64,000 nt of DNA, taken from NCBI GenBank assembly GCA_965227315.1, contig OZ245737.1, forward strand, positions 1,860,001 to 1,924,000, written 5' to 3'. The stretch comes from JANQHS01 sp965227315. Lineage in GTDB: Bacteria > Bacteroidota > Bacteroidia > Cytophagales > CCMP332. Of this stretch, positions 8,068-16,685 are shown piece by piece. The notes under the pieces were generated by a model that was not told the origin of the DNA, ran no database searches, and worked only from the letters and a program-made list of their open reading frames with translations. Made by a program: the position numbers and the translations under genes. Within the stretch, counting starts at the first letter, position 1, and each line of letters starts with the position of its first letter.

Positions 8068-9926
8068 CTTTTGAGATAAACCATAAGTACGGACAGGTCT
8101 GCGGGCGAAACCCCTGAGATCCTCGATGCCTGGCCGAGGGTTTGTGGTTTTATTGCTGATAGTTTTTCCCGGGCTTCTGAAGACAACGAGGAAAATTGAG
8201 AATAATCCAATGAATTCGGTATGATTTGTTCTTCAAGGTTTTTGAGCTTTTGGGCCATTGCTTCTTCCTTCTGAATGTAGTTCCCGTATTTGGTGAGTAT
8301 ATCCGCCTGCTCTATCGTTTCAATACCGGTATTCTGCAAAAACGCCAGGTGATCATTGAGCTGGTCCTGTAATCCCAATAAGCTAACCTCCGGTCTCTTG
8401 ATCAGCTGTTGAACTGTGGTTTTCTCTTTGATTTCGGCTGAATCCAGCGAACTTAATATGGGGTTGATCTTTTCAGGTGCGAGTTTTTCTTTCTTTAGAC
8501 CAGTGAGAACCTTTTGAAGTGCGGCATCTTTTTTTCTCACCTCCTCCACTCTTTCCTCGCTTGCCAGGCCCAAGCCATGTGAGAGTTCTGTAAGCCTTGC
8601 ATCGGCATTGTCCTGCCTTAGCAGGATCCTGTATTCAGCTCTGGAAGTAAACATTCTATACGGTTCGTCCGTACCCTTGTGAACCAGATCATCAATAAGC
8701 ACGCCAATGTAGGCCTGTGATCTGTTGAGTACCAGTGGGGCGTTGCGATTATTTTTAAGATGAGCATTAATTCCAGCCATAAGTCCTTGACAGGCAGCTT
8801 CTTCGTATCCAGTTGTGCCGTTGATCTGTCCGGCGAAATATAGATTTTCAACCGGTTTGGTTTCCAGGGTTGCTGATAATTGGAGGGGAGGGAAATAGTC
8901 ATACTCTATTGCATAACCGGGTCTGAACATTTTCGCTTTCTCAAATCCCTTAATCTCTCTGATGGCTTTAAACTGGACTTCTTCCGGGAGTGAAGTTGAA
9001 AACCCATTTACATAGACCTCGATCGTGGTCCACCCTTCTGGCTCAACAAATATTTGATGACGATTTCTCTCTGCGAACCTATCGATCTTATCCTCGATCG
9101 ATGGGCAATACCTAGGGCCAATACCCTGTATTCGACCATTGAACATCGGAGATTGATCAAAACCGGTTCGGAGAATGTCATGGACAGTCTCGTTGGTATA
9201 GGTGATGTGACAACTCCTTTGTTCCCTAACCGGTTCGGTATTGGAAAAGGAAAACTTTCCGGGATCTTCGTCTCCCTTTTGCTCCTCCATTAGGGAGTAG
9301 TTCAGGCTGCGCCCATCCACTCTGGGCGGAGTGCCGGTTTTCATTCGGCCTGCCTCAAATCCCAATTTGACCAGATCCTCTGTTATTCCTGTTGAAGCGC
9401 GCTCTCCTGCTCTTCCGCCTCCGAATTGTTTTTCTCCAACATGGATAACCCCGTTTAAGAATGTTCCGCTGGTTAGAACAACGGACTTGGATTTGATTTC
9501 ATGCCCCATCGATGTTTTTACCCCAACGATCTTGTTTTTCTCCACAACAATGCCATTTACCATGTCCTGCCAAAGATCTACGTTTGGGTTTTTCTCGAGG
9601 GCTTCTCTCCACTTCTGGGCAAAAAGCATTCGATCATTTTGGGATCTGGGACTCCACATGGCCGGCCCTTTTGACTTGTTGAGCATACGAAACTGTATGG
9701 TAGAAAGGTCCGAAATGATCCCCGACATTCCTCCAAGGGCATCTATTTCTCTAACGATCTGTCCCTTGGCCACACCACCCATAGCTGGGTTGCACGACAT
9801 CTGAGCAATGACGCCCATGTTCATGGTGATCAACAACACCTTGGAGCCCATGGTGGCGGCGGCATGAGCAGCCTCACAACCGGCATGCCCCCCTCCTACT
9901 ACTATTAAATCGTATTTTTCAAACAT
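8064..9926 (-). CDS. mnmG: tRNA uridine-5-carboxymethylaminomethyl modification enzyme MnmG (GidA)
   Basis: A 620-residue FAD protein that, with MnmE, installs the cmnm5 group at the wobble uridine (U34) of certain tRNAs. It begins MFEKYDLIVVGGGHAGCEAA (dinucleotide-binding motif) and carries the MnmG signatures GGRAGERAS and TGYEEAACQGLMAG, with a helical C-terminal domain binding MnmE. The start at the ATG 9926-9924 is chosen over an in-frame TTG at 9950: the eight extra codons (FHVEQ...) are simply a parS palindrome read in frame. Upstream lies ybeY; downstream a lipoprotein gene overlaps by 4 bp. Confidence 0.95.
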   Translation of the reverse strand: MFEKYDLIVVGGGHAGCEAAHAAATMGSKVLLITMNMGVIAQMSCNPAMGGVAKGQIVREIDALGGMSGIISDLSTIQFRMLNKSKGPAMWSPRSQNDRMLFAQKWREALEKNPNVDLWQDMVNGIVVEKNKIVGVKTSMGHEIKSKSVVLTSGTFLNGVIHVGEKQFGGGRAGERASTGITEDLVKLGFEAGRMKTGTPPRVDGRSLNYSLMEEQKGDEDPGKFSFSNTEPVREQRSCHITYTNETVHDILRTGFDQSPMFNGRIQGIGPRYCPSIEDKIDRFAERNRHQIFVEPEGWTTIEVYVNGFSTSLPEEVQFKAIREIKGFEKAKMFRPGYAIEYDYFPPLQLSATLETKPVENLYFAGQINGTTGYEEAACQGLMAGINAHLKNNRNAPLVLNRSQAYIGVLIDDLVHKGTDEPYRMFTSRAEYRILLRQDNADARLTELSHGLGLASEERVEEVRKKDAALQKVLTGLKKEKLAPEKINPILSSLDSAEIKEKTTVQQLIKRPEVSLLGLQDQLNDHLAFLQNTGIETIEQADILTKYGNYIQKEEAMAQKLKNLEEQIIPNSLDYSQFSSLSSEAREKLSAIKPQTLGQASRISGVSPADLSVLMVYLKR

Positions 9927-9933
9927 GTGATTT

Positions 9934-9949
9934 TGTTCCACGTGGAACA
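9934..9949. promoter_or_regulatory. parS site 1 (ParB/Spo0J binding centromere)
   Basis: TGTTCCACGTGGAACA is a perfect 16-bp palindrome, extended to 18 bp by flanking T/A at 9933 and 9950. It differs from the B. subtilis consensus TGTTTCACGTGAAACA only by one symmetric pair. It overlaps the region just 5' of the mnmG start codon. ParB loads here to spread and organise the origin domain. parA/parB are not in this window. Confidence 0.88.
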
Positions 9950-9959
9950 ATTCGTGTGC

Positions 9960-9973
9960 GTTCCACGTGGAAC
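9960..9973. promoter_or_regulatory. parS site 2
   Basis: GTTCCACGTGGAAC, a perfect 14-bp palindrome identical to the core of site 1. Its outermost bases (C at 9959, C at 9974) break the 16-bp symmetry. Its centre lies 25 bp from that of site 1, and it fills the gap between the ybeY stop and mnmG. Two sites in 40 bp make a chance occurrence very unlikely. Confidence 0.85.
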
Positions 9974-9974
9974 C

Positions 9975-10406
9975 CTATTCCGACCGCAAAAGTAAACAGG
10001 CGTTTTCTTTTTCCCTCATCTTCTGAGCGCCCTCTTTATCCTTATCATCAAAACCCAATAGGTGTAAAACACCATGAATGATAACACGATCCAGTTCGTC
10101 TTCAAAGCGATGCTCCAGGGTTTCGGCATTATCCCGCACACGATCTATGCTGATAAACAGATCACCTTCGAGTAACTCAGGATCTTCAGATTGATCGAAG
10201 GTGATAATGTCCGTCAGATAGTCGCGACCCAGGTGGTTTTGGTTGATTTCCAGCAAAAACGGATCGCTGCAAAAAATAATATTGATGGCGCCCATCTTTG
10301 CCCCCTCCAAGTTGATACATCGGGATATCCAGTCGCGAAGTCTTTCCCGGGAAGAATAAGCGAAGCTAATGTCTTCAGAGAATACATTAATGCCTTGATC
10401 AGGCAT
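9975..10406 (-). CDS. ybeY: Endoribonuclease / rRNA maturation factor YbeY
   Basis: A 143-residue YbeY: a metal-dependent factor for 16S rRNA 3'-end maturation and ribosome quality control. The core motif is HGVLHLLGFDD at residues 111-121. His111 and His115 match two ligands of the canonical HGxLHLxGYDH motif, but the third His is an Asp (Asp121), a change I recall as common in Bacteroidota YbeY. The NLGRDYLTDIITF-type segment near residues 57-70 is also typical. The ATG at 10406 lies inside the upstream ATPase gene (8-bp overlap), indicating coupled translation. Confidence 0.9.
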   Translation of the reverse strand: MPDQGINVFSEDISFAYSSRERLRDWISRCINLEGAKMGAINIIFCSDPFLLEINQNHLGRDYLTDIITFDQSEDPELLEGDLFISIDRVRDNAETLEHRFEDELDRVIIHGVLHLLGFDDKDKEGAQKMREKENACLLLRSE

Positions 10407-10839
10407 TGAAATAGAAAACGAGCTCTACGGCGTTACCGGAATCGGAAAAACTCACTTCATCGGAAAGGTGTTTCATGAGAAAAATTCCCCTTCCTGTGAC
10501 TTTTTCGATGTTCTCGGGCGAGGTTGGGTCCGGAAGCGTGTGTTGGTCAAAACCAGGCCCTTCGTCCTCAACGGTGAATTTGAGCCCTTGCTCTTCAACC
10601 TCAAGAGAAAGCCTGACGACCTTGTTTTTATCGGCCCGGTTTCCATGAACAATGGCATTGTTAACCGCCTCGGTTAAGGAAATGACTATGTTGCCGTAAA
10701 TCTCATCCGTGATCTCAAGGCTGTCTTTTGCATTGTCGATGAAGCTTTCGACCATCCTCAGGTTGTCCAAAATGGAAGGTATCTCGATTTGGAACCTGCC
10801 CATTCCCTGTTTTTTAGCGCTGTCTTGGGTTAGTTTCAA
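10399..10839 (-). CDS. RsbW-like ATP-binding protein (anti-sigma factor / serine kinase type)
   Basis: A 146-residue GHKL-fold ATPase (HATPase_c_2). The N box is SLTEAVNNAIVHGN, the G1 box DEGPGFD and the G2 box GRGIFLMKHL. Members phosphorylate STAS antagonist proteins or bind sigma factors; no STAS protein or sigma factor is encoded next to it, so the partner is unknown. The ATG at 10839 overlaps the upstream DUF4175 gene by 26 bp. A second ATG at 10803 (134 aa, preceded by CAGGGA) would avoid that overlap and is an equally possible start. A TPR/SpoIIE phosphatase gene 20 kb away could belong to the same kind of switch, but that is only inference. Confidence 0.8.
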   Translation of the reverse strand: MKLTQDSAKKQGMGRFQIEIPSILDNLRMVESFIDNAKDSLEITDEIYGNIVISLTEAVNNAIVHGNRADKNKVVRLSLEVEEQGLKFTVEDEGPGFDQHTLPDPTSPENIEKVTGRGIFLMKHLSDEVSFSDSGNAVELVFYFNA

Positions 10840-13800
10840 AGTTTATCTCTTCAAAGTACTGATTAACCTTTTCCTTAAAATAAGGATTTAAGTTCGGACT
10901 GATCGTTTTGAGAAGCTCGATCTGCGATTCTTTGGATTTGATATAGTCCTCGAGGTTTGGAGGAACTTCCCGCTCAAACTCCTGAGCAAGCTCTCCTTCC
11001 CGCTCTTCCTTGAGTTCCCTTTCCCGGTCTGCCTTCTCTGATTCCAAAAGGCGGGTCTCGATCTCTTCCTGTCTTTCCAGCAATTCTCTTGTTAATCTTT
11101 TATGGACAAGATCCTTTTCGCTGTCCTCCATCAACCTTCCTAGCTCATCAAGTTGCTTTTGCAGCTCTTTGTCTATTTGATTTCCACCTTCACCAAGCCT
11201 TTCCATTCCTTCACGAATTTGCTCTTGCTGTTGAGCCAGCTTCATGAGCTCCTCAGAGAGTTGGCGCCCCTCCGCCCCACCTTTTTTCAGGTCCCGGATC
11301 TTTTTATTGAGCTCTTTTTGAATTTGTGATAGTGAGGGGGAAGGCTTGTTTCCGTTCGGTTTGCTGCACATCTGATCCCCTTTCATTTGGTTTGCCATTT
11401 GCTCTTGGAGTTGCTGCAAGACATTATCCAGCATTAATGCTAAATTGTTTACGGAAGTCATGGCAAATTGTTGCTTGACGGTAGCTTTTCCCGGCCTCCT
11501 TTCACGAATCAGTCGTATGCTTTCATCCATTTGATAATTCAGCTCCGCCATTTCCTTGGTGACAAAACCCTCAATTTGGAAAAGCCTGGAGGCCAGGGCA
11601 TGAAGGCTGTCTTCCACAATTCTCACATCGGATTGCAGCTTTAGTTGTTCCTGGCTCAATTCAACATATCTGGGATCAGTCCTGTGTACCTTTCTGAATT
11701 CGGTCATGATCCTTTCCTGTTCAAATGAAAGTTGGATTAGATTCTCCAACAAGGCTCTCAGGTTTTCAATGTCCTCACTCAGCATCTCCATTTCTGATGA
11801 GCTTTGGAAGTCCATCATGTTTTCTGCGAGCTCCTTCATTTTTTGAGAACTCTCCTTCTGTTTCTGACTGCCTTTCTTTGGTTTTCCGGAGTCCATCATT
11901 TCCTTGGACTCCTCCATCTTCTCGGAGATCTCCTCCATATCCTCTTCGAAACCCTCGTCCTCAAGATTTCTGGGGTTCTCCAGCTCTTCATCCATTTTCT
12001 TAAGCTCTTCAAGATCCTCTTGTAGACCTTCAAATTCTTCGTTTATATCCTGCTGATCTTCAGCTAGTTGCTCTTTGGGTTTCTCTCCCTGCTCGGATTC
12101 TTCTGCAAGCTGATCCTGCTTTTCAGCGAGCTCTTCAAGTTCCTGGATCGTTTGTTCCATTTTTTGGTCGAACTGAAGCTGCTTGAACAGTTCAAGTGCA
12201 CGATCCAACTCCTTCTGGTACTGAGAGTCCTTTCTCTCCAGGTCTGAGAGTTTTTGTTGGATCTTCTCGTTGTCCTCCTTTTTTTCAAGCAACTCCTTGA
12301 GTTCTTCGAGCAGTCTTTTGGTCTCTTCGTCCAACACCTCTTCCATCAGTTTTTCCAATTGCATGGTTTTTTCCCGCAACTCCTCACTTTGCTCGGAGTA
12401 CTTTTCTTCCTGTGGCCTTATTTTATTGAGGTCTTCCTTGAGCTCTTCCATATCCTTTTCCAGTTTCCTGTGCTCCTCCAGGAGCTCCTCCAATCTCTTT
12501 TTGTCCTGCCAATCGAGCTCTTTCTTATTCCTTGTATCATCCTGAAACTCTTTGATCTCTTCCTGAAGCTCCTCAAGTGAGTTTTTGGTCGAAGAGCCGG
12601 CCCTCATGAACTCTTCTTTCTTTCTGTCAATTTCTTCGCGAATCTCTTTCTCGTCCGGGATCATGAGAAACTGCAGCGGAGTCCGGGTGCTCTTTGGTCC
12701 TATAAAGCCATCATTATCAACGACTTCCAGGTAGTATTCCAATTTTTGACCTGACTCCAGGCCCAGGGCTTCGGTATTCCACCTAAAAAAATAGTCCTGG
12801 TCCGGGATGGACCTATTTATGGGTATCCTTTCGGTTCCTGAAGAGATCATGTCTCCATCAGCACTTCGAACGACATGTTTTACGAAAAGGCCGGAGAAAC
12901 CGTAGTCATCAGAGATCTCTCCACCGAGAGCCACAAAACTAAACAGGGTAGAATCGGCAAGAGAACGAAGAGAAATTCTTGGGCGCTTATCCTCAATCAG
13001 GTCAATTTCGGAGATGAGGGGCTCTTTGTTGGTGCCGAATTCATTTTTGAGAAGAAACTCGATCTTGTTTGAGGCCGAAAAGGTGTTCTGATAATCGAAC
13101 TGGTCGCCATTGGGTTCCGCGCTGAACATCACTTTGTTGGAGTCTCCCAAAACCAGGACAGAATCGGAGTGCCGCAGCCCAAAACCCCAATTAAATCTCG
13201 TACCCGCGGGGACCCTGAATGTGCCCATAGAGGTATATGCCTTGCTGGACCATCCGGTATAGGCCGGGAATTCGGCAACGACCTTCATCTCAGCTGCAAT
13301 TGGCCTGTCATGAACCAAAACCGTTTTAGGGGGGGAGAAGAATCCTTCTGCTTCGAATCGTATTTCAAGATCCTCCTGTACCCTGCGAATATTCGCCTGA
13401 AAAGTTCCGGGACCGATTTTTGACATCTTTCTCCTGTCTCCATTGACCCAAACAAAGGATCCTTGTGGAAGTAGCTCACCCGAAGTCGACATTTGGATGT
13501 TCAGATCTTCATTTCGAAAGGAATGATCAGGGATGCGCTCAAAATTAAAATCGAAAGGAGCCGGAGGAACATACTCTTGGGTAAAATTGATGATCCTGCC
13601 CCCTGAGCCCGTGTAGAATGAAGGATTGAGAAAAAGGATCGAAAACGCAATCGAAAGTGGGAGTGAAAAATAGAGCGCCAACCTTTTTTGGCCCTCCCAA
13701 CTAATTGATTCTGAGAAATTTATCTTTTCTAGTTCACCGGATCGCTGCTCCAGGGAGGCCTTCATTAATTGACTCCCCGAACCTGAGGCCATATCCCTTA

Positions 13801-14143
13801 GTTGCAGCGTGTTTATCAGTCTGTCCTGAATTGAGTCATTTTCATTCCCAAGCATTCTTGCCGCATCGGAGTCCTTCAGGGGGCGAAACAAGCCGAATAG
13901 CTGAAGCGTTGGAAAAATCACACGCAGGGTCAACAGATAGAGGCTTAAGAGTAAGAATCCAAAGAACATAAAGCCCCTGTAACCAGGGCTCATCCAGAAA
14001 TAGTGCTCTACAGTTAAGAGCAATAACAGGCAAAGGCCTCCAATTATTCCTGTCAGAAGTCCCCCCTTAAGTATCTGACCGAGGAGGTATCTCCTTTTGT
14101 AGTCATTAATTTTTACCTGAAGTTCGTCTAGCTGCCGAATCAT
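10814..14143 (-). CDS. DUF4175-family giant membrane-anchored coiled-coil protein
   Basis: A 1109-residue protein. Two transmembrane helices lie near residues 28-48 and 57-77, and a third near 150-172. A large extracytoplasmic beta-rich part (residues about 190-510) follows. From about residue 510 onward come long Glu/Lys/Gln-rich coiled coils (for example EELQEEIKEFQDD and many EEL/KEL heptads), and the acidic/basic C-terminal helices include a Gln-rich EQLQEQMANQ stretch. This matches DUF4175 proteins of Bacteroidota and Alphaproteobacteria, whose role is unknown. It overlaps the preceding lipoprotein gene (ATGA) and the following RsbW-like gene. Confidence 0.8.
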   Translation of the reverse strand: MIRQLDELQVKINDYKRRYLLGQILKGGLLTGIIGGLCLLLLLTVEHYFWMSPGYRGFMFFGFLLLSLYLLTLRVIFPTLQLFGLFRPLKDSDAARMLGNENDSIQDRLINTLQLRDMASGSGSQLMKASLEQRSGELEKINFSESISWEGQKRLALYFSLPLSIAFSILFLNPSFYTGSGGRIINFTQEYVPPAPFDFNFERIPDHSFRNEDLNIQMSTSGELLPQGSFVWVNGDRRKMSKIGPGTFQANIRRVQEDLEIRFEAEGFFSPPKTVLVHDRPIAAEMKVVAEFPAYTGWSSKAYTSMGTFRVPAGTRFNWGFGLRHSDSVLVLGDSNKVMFSAEPNGDQFDYQNTFSASNKIEFLLKNEFGTNKEPLISEIDLIEDKRPRISLRSLADSTLFSFVALGGEISDDYGFSGLFVKHVVRSADGDMISSGTERIPINRSIPDQDYFFRWNTEALGLESGQKLEYYLEVVDNDGFIGPKSTRTPLQFLMIPDEKEIREEIDRKKEEFMRAGSSTKNSLEELQEEIKEFQDDTRNKKELDWQDKKRLEELLEEHRKLEKDMEELKEDLNKIRPQEEKYSEQSEELREKTMQLEKLMEEVLDEETKRLLEELKELLEKKEDNEKIQQKLSDLERKDSQYQKELDRALELFKQLQFDQKMEQTIQELEELAEKQDQLAEESEQGEKPKEQLAEDQQDINEEFEGLQEDLEELKKMDEELENPRNLEDEGFEEDMEEISEKMEESKEMMDSGKPKKGSQKQKESSQKMKELAENMMDFQSSSEMEMLSEDIENLRALLENLIQLSFEQERIMTEFRKVHRTDPRYVELSQEQLKLQSDVRIVEDSLHALASRLFQIEGFVTKEMAELNYQMDESIRLIRERRPGKATVKQQFAMTSVNNLALMLDNVLQQLQEQMANQMKGDQMCSKPNGNKPSPSLSQIQKELNKKIRDLKKGGAEGRQLSEELMKLAQQQEQIREGMERLGEGGNQIDKELQKQLDELGRLMEDSEKDLVHKRLTRELLERQEEIETRLLESEKADRERELKEEREGELAQEFEREVPPNLEDYIKSKESQIELLKTISPNLNPYFKEKVNQYFEEINFETNPRQR

Positions 14144-15882
14144 TTTCCTTCTTTCAAAGTCATGGGGTCTTCGAACCTCACCTTTCTGAAATCCCGGTAC
14201 TGGATGGAATTCATTGGAAAGTCCTTTACATGAGGCTGAAGAAGCCTATACCCTTCATCATACCATAATACAATAACCGGACAATTTCTCATCAAAATTT
14301 GTTCCGCATTTGAATATGCTGCCCAGGTTAGACTATCAACGATAGAAGTCCTGGCAATGTTGAACCATTCGTCAAATTTTGAATTTGAGAATCGACCCAG
14401 GTTTGGAAAGCTGCGGGAATCAGATTTCTCCGAAGTATTTCCACCAAGAAAAATGCTTAAAAACTCATTGGGAGAAGGGTAGTCAGCAGACCAGCCAATT
14501 CTATAAAAATCTATTTCTCCCCTGGACACACCATCGATGAGCTCTGAGATCTCAAGTATGTCGATGCCGACCTCTATGTTTAGGGCATTGGAAAGCTGTT
14601 CCTTTATCCTTGCCGCTATTGAAACATTGAAACTCCCTTTTGATGCGGTATGCAGGGTCAGCTTTGGAAGTGTACTTATGTCGATCCGAGACCTTTCAAG
14701 ATAAAACCGCGCGGAATCAATGTTATAGGAGTACCCCTGTGTTTTTTCATAATCATAGTTATCAAACCCCGGCGGGATGAACCCACCATTCCCCGCGGAG
14801 TAAGCCTGGCCATTCAGGACTTCGTCCACGAGCTCCTTCCTGTTTATGGAAAAAGAAAGGGCTTTTCGAAAATCTTTGTTTGAAAAAACCGGGCTTTGGA
14901 GGTTGAAACCGAGAATTTCCGTAGACAGCTCAGGCATTCTCTGCAGAGTAAAATGGCTATAGCCTCTAGCTCCCTTTTGGTAGGAATCTTCCAGTACCTC
15001 AAGAACATAATCGTGGGGAAGTGAATAAACCATCTCCAGCTCTCCCTTTTTGAATTTTTGAAGCTCCAGTTTTTTGTCCTTGATGAAGGATATGTGAATT
15101 CCGGCCAACCAGGGTGAAAGGCTGCTGTCGTGATAATTGTCGTTTTTTTCAAGTAATAAGCCACTTTCACCCCATGAATGTTGTTTAAAGGGACCGGTAC
15201 CGACCATCATTTTGCTTAAGCCAAATCCGTAATAATCGAGGGCCTCTCTAGGGTAAATAGCGCATTCCGGCCTTGATAACAGAAAAAGGACGTCGCGAAC
15301 CCTCTCTTGGAGGTAAATTGTAAGGCCATATTTTGAATTGGCTACAACCCCTTCAAAATCCTTTTCGTACTTCCCCGCCTGTTGATCCTTGTAGTACTCT
15401 TTGCTTCCTCGAAAAGCATTTTCCAACACATGAAATGAATGGTTGTTTTTGAGTGGTGAAGCCAGGTTTGAGAAACAGTAAACAATATCTTCCGCTACCA
15501 GCTCCCTTGTTTTTTCTTCTCCAAAGCATGGATTTTCATGAAAATAAACTCCCGGCTTCAGGTTGATTTTTAGGGAAGAGCCATCTTCTGAGAAAGACCA
15601 GGATTTCACAAGAGCAGGTATGGGCATCAGGGATTCGGGGTCTAGTCTGAAAAGGCCTTCATAGACAGCAGTTGCTGTTCTGGCAGCAATGACATCTGTA
15701 ATTTCCGGAGGAAAGAGACTTCCGGGCTCCTCAGGCTCATTGAGTCGGAATAACCTTTCTGTCAAAAAACGATCTTTCTGCCTGCTGTCGGAAATCTTCC
15801 GTTTTGAGTTATTGCCCGTCGGCTCACCGCAACCCGAAATCAGGACAAGGCATATCAGGGCCAATGTGATCTTCTTTGGCAT
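14140..15882 (-). CDS. ABC-type solute-binding lipoprotein, family 5 (peptide/nickel type)
   Basis: A 580-residue SBP_bac_5 protein. The lipobox is LVLISGC (Cys near residue 18). It then shows VYEGLFRLDPESLMPIPALVKSW and the family hallmark region SLKINLKPGVYFHE with VAEDIVYCF, typical of DppA/OppA-class binding proteins. No permease or ATPase gene is adjacent, so it either works with a transporter elsewhere or has a different role, as often in Bacteroidota. The ATG is at 15882. Its stop overlaps the DUF4175 start, making it the first clear gene of the minus-strand operon that runs to 6493. Confidence 0.85.
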   Translation of the reverse strand: MPKKITLALICLVLISGCGEPTGNNSKRKISDSRQKDRFLTERLFRLNEPEEPGSLFPPEITDVIAARTATAVYEGLFRLDPESLMPIPALVKSWSFSEDGSSLKINLKPGVYFHENPCFGEEKTRELVAEDIVYCFSNLASPLKNNHSFHVLENAFRGSKEYYKDQQAGKYEKDFEGVVANSKYGLTIYLQERVRDVLFLLSRPECAIYPREALDYYGFGLSKMMVGTGPFKQHSWGESGLLLEKNDNYHDSSLSPWLAGIHISFIKDKKLELQKFKKGELEMVYSLPHDYVLEVLEDSYQKGARGYSHFTLQRMPELSTEILGFNLQSPVFSNKDFRKALSFSINRKELVDEVLNGQAYSAGNGGFIPPGFDNYDYEKTQGYSYNIDSARFYLERSRIDISTLPKLTLHTASKGSFNVSIAARIKEQLSNALNIEVGIDILEISELIDGVSRGEIDFYRIGWSADYPSPNEFLSIFLGGNTSEKSDSRSFPNLGRFSNSKFDEWFNIARTSIVDSLTWAAYSNAEQILMRNCPVIVLWYDEGYRLLQPHVKDFPMNSIQYRDFRKVRFEDPMTLKEGK

Positions 15883-15908
15883 CTTCCTGGTTTAAGTGGA
15901 TGTCAAAT

Positions 15909-16685
15909 TTATGCTTTGAGATCCAATTCCAAAACCGAAGGACAATGATCCGAATGTTTGGCATCGGGTAAGATTTTGGCCCCGACGAGATTATTTTCCA
16001 AGCCCCTGCTCGCCATGTTATAGTCGATTCTCCACCCCAGGTTCCTTTCTCGGGCATTCATCCTGAAGCTCCACCAAGTATAATGGTGGGGGTCCGGGTT
16101 GAAGTGGCGAAACGAATCTATAAATCCCATATCAATGAATTTGGACATCCATTCGCGCTCCTCGGGCAGAAATCCGGATGATTTAGCATTTGATTTGGGG
16201 TTGTGAATGTCGATCTCCCTATGGCATATGTTGTAATCACCGGAAACCACAATTTGCGGGTGTGATTTCAAAATGTCGGTCATGTAATCATAGAAATCAT
16301 CCAGCCACCTGAACTTAAATTCCTGTCGCACGTCACCGCTGGAGCCCGAGGGCATATAAACAGACATCAGGCTGAATTCCTTGAAATCCAACCTTATAAC
16401 TCTCCCTTCTTCATCATATTCCGGAATGCCACAACCATATTCCACGTGTGTGGGCTCAAGCTTGGACAGAACAGCCACCCCCGAATACCCTTTCTTTTGA
16501 GCCTCATACCAATAGACCCTATAGCCCAAACCTTCGAAAAGGGACATTTCTTCCCGAACCTGCGAAAGGTGAGCCTTGGTTTCCTGTAAGCAAAGCATAT
16601 CAGGGTTTGAAGCCTTGACCCAATCCCACAAGCCCTTTTTGATAGCAGCCCTTATTCCATTTACGTTATATGTGATAATCTTCAT
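15909..16685 (-). CDS. xth: Exodeoxyribonuclease III
   Basis: A 258-residue Mg-dependent AP endonuclease / 3'-5' exonuclease of the EEP superfamily, acting in base-excision repair. Visible motifs are ITYNVNGIRAA at the N-terminus, LCLQETKA (metal-binding Glu), VSGDYNICH (catalytic Asp/Asn), WRIDYNMAS and the terminal HSDHCPSVLELDL (catalytic Asp-His). The usual GDFNVAH appears here as GDYNICH. The ATG at 16685 lies 20 bp inside the preceding hypothetical gene, so the two are probably co-translated. Confidence 0.93.
   Translation of the reverse strand: MKIITYNVNGIRAAIKKGLWDWVKASNPDMLCLQETKAHLSQVREEMSLFEGLGYRVYWYEAQKKGYSGVAVLSKLEPTHVEYGCGIPEYDEEGRVIRLDFKEFSLMSVYMPSGSSGDVRQEFKFRWLDDFYDYMTDILKSHPQIVVSGDYNICHREIDIHNPKSNAKSSGFLPEEREWMSKFIDMGFIDSFRHFNPDPHHYTWWSFRMNARERNLGWRIDYNMASRGLENNLVGAKILPDAKHSDHCPSVLELDLKA

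Noticed and set aside
11725..12580. Several plus-strand frames with Leu/Phe/Ser-rich proteins
   Set aside because: They are the complement of Glu/Lys-rich coiled-coil codons of the DUF4175 gene.
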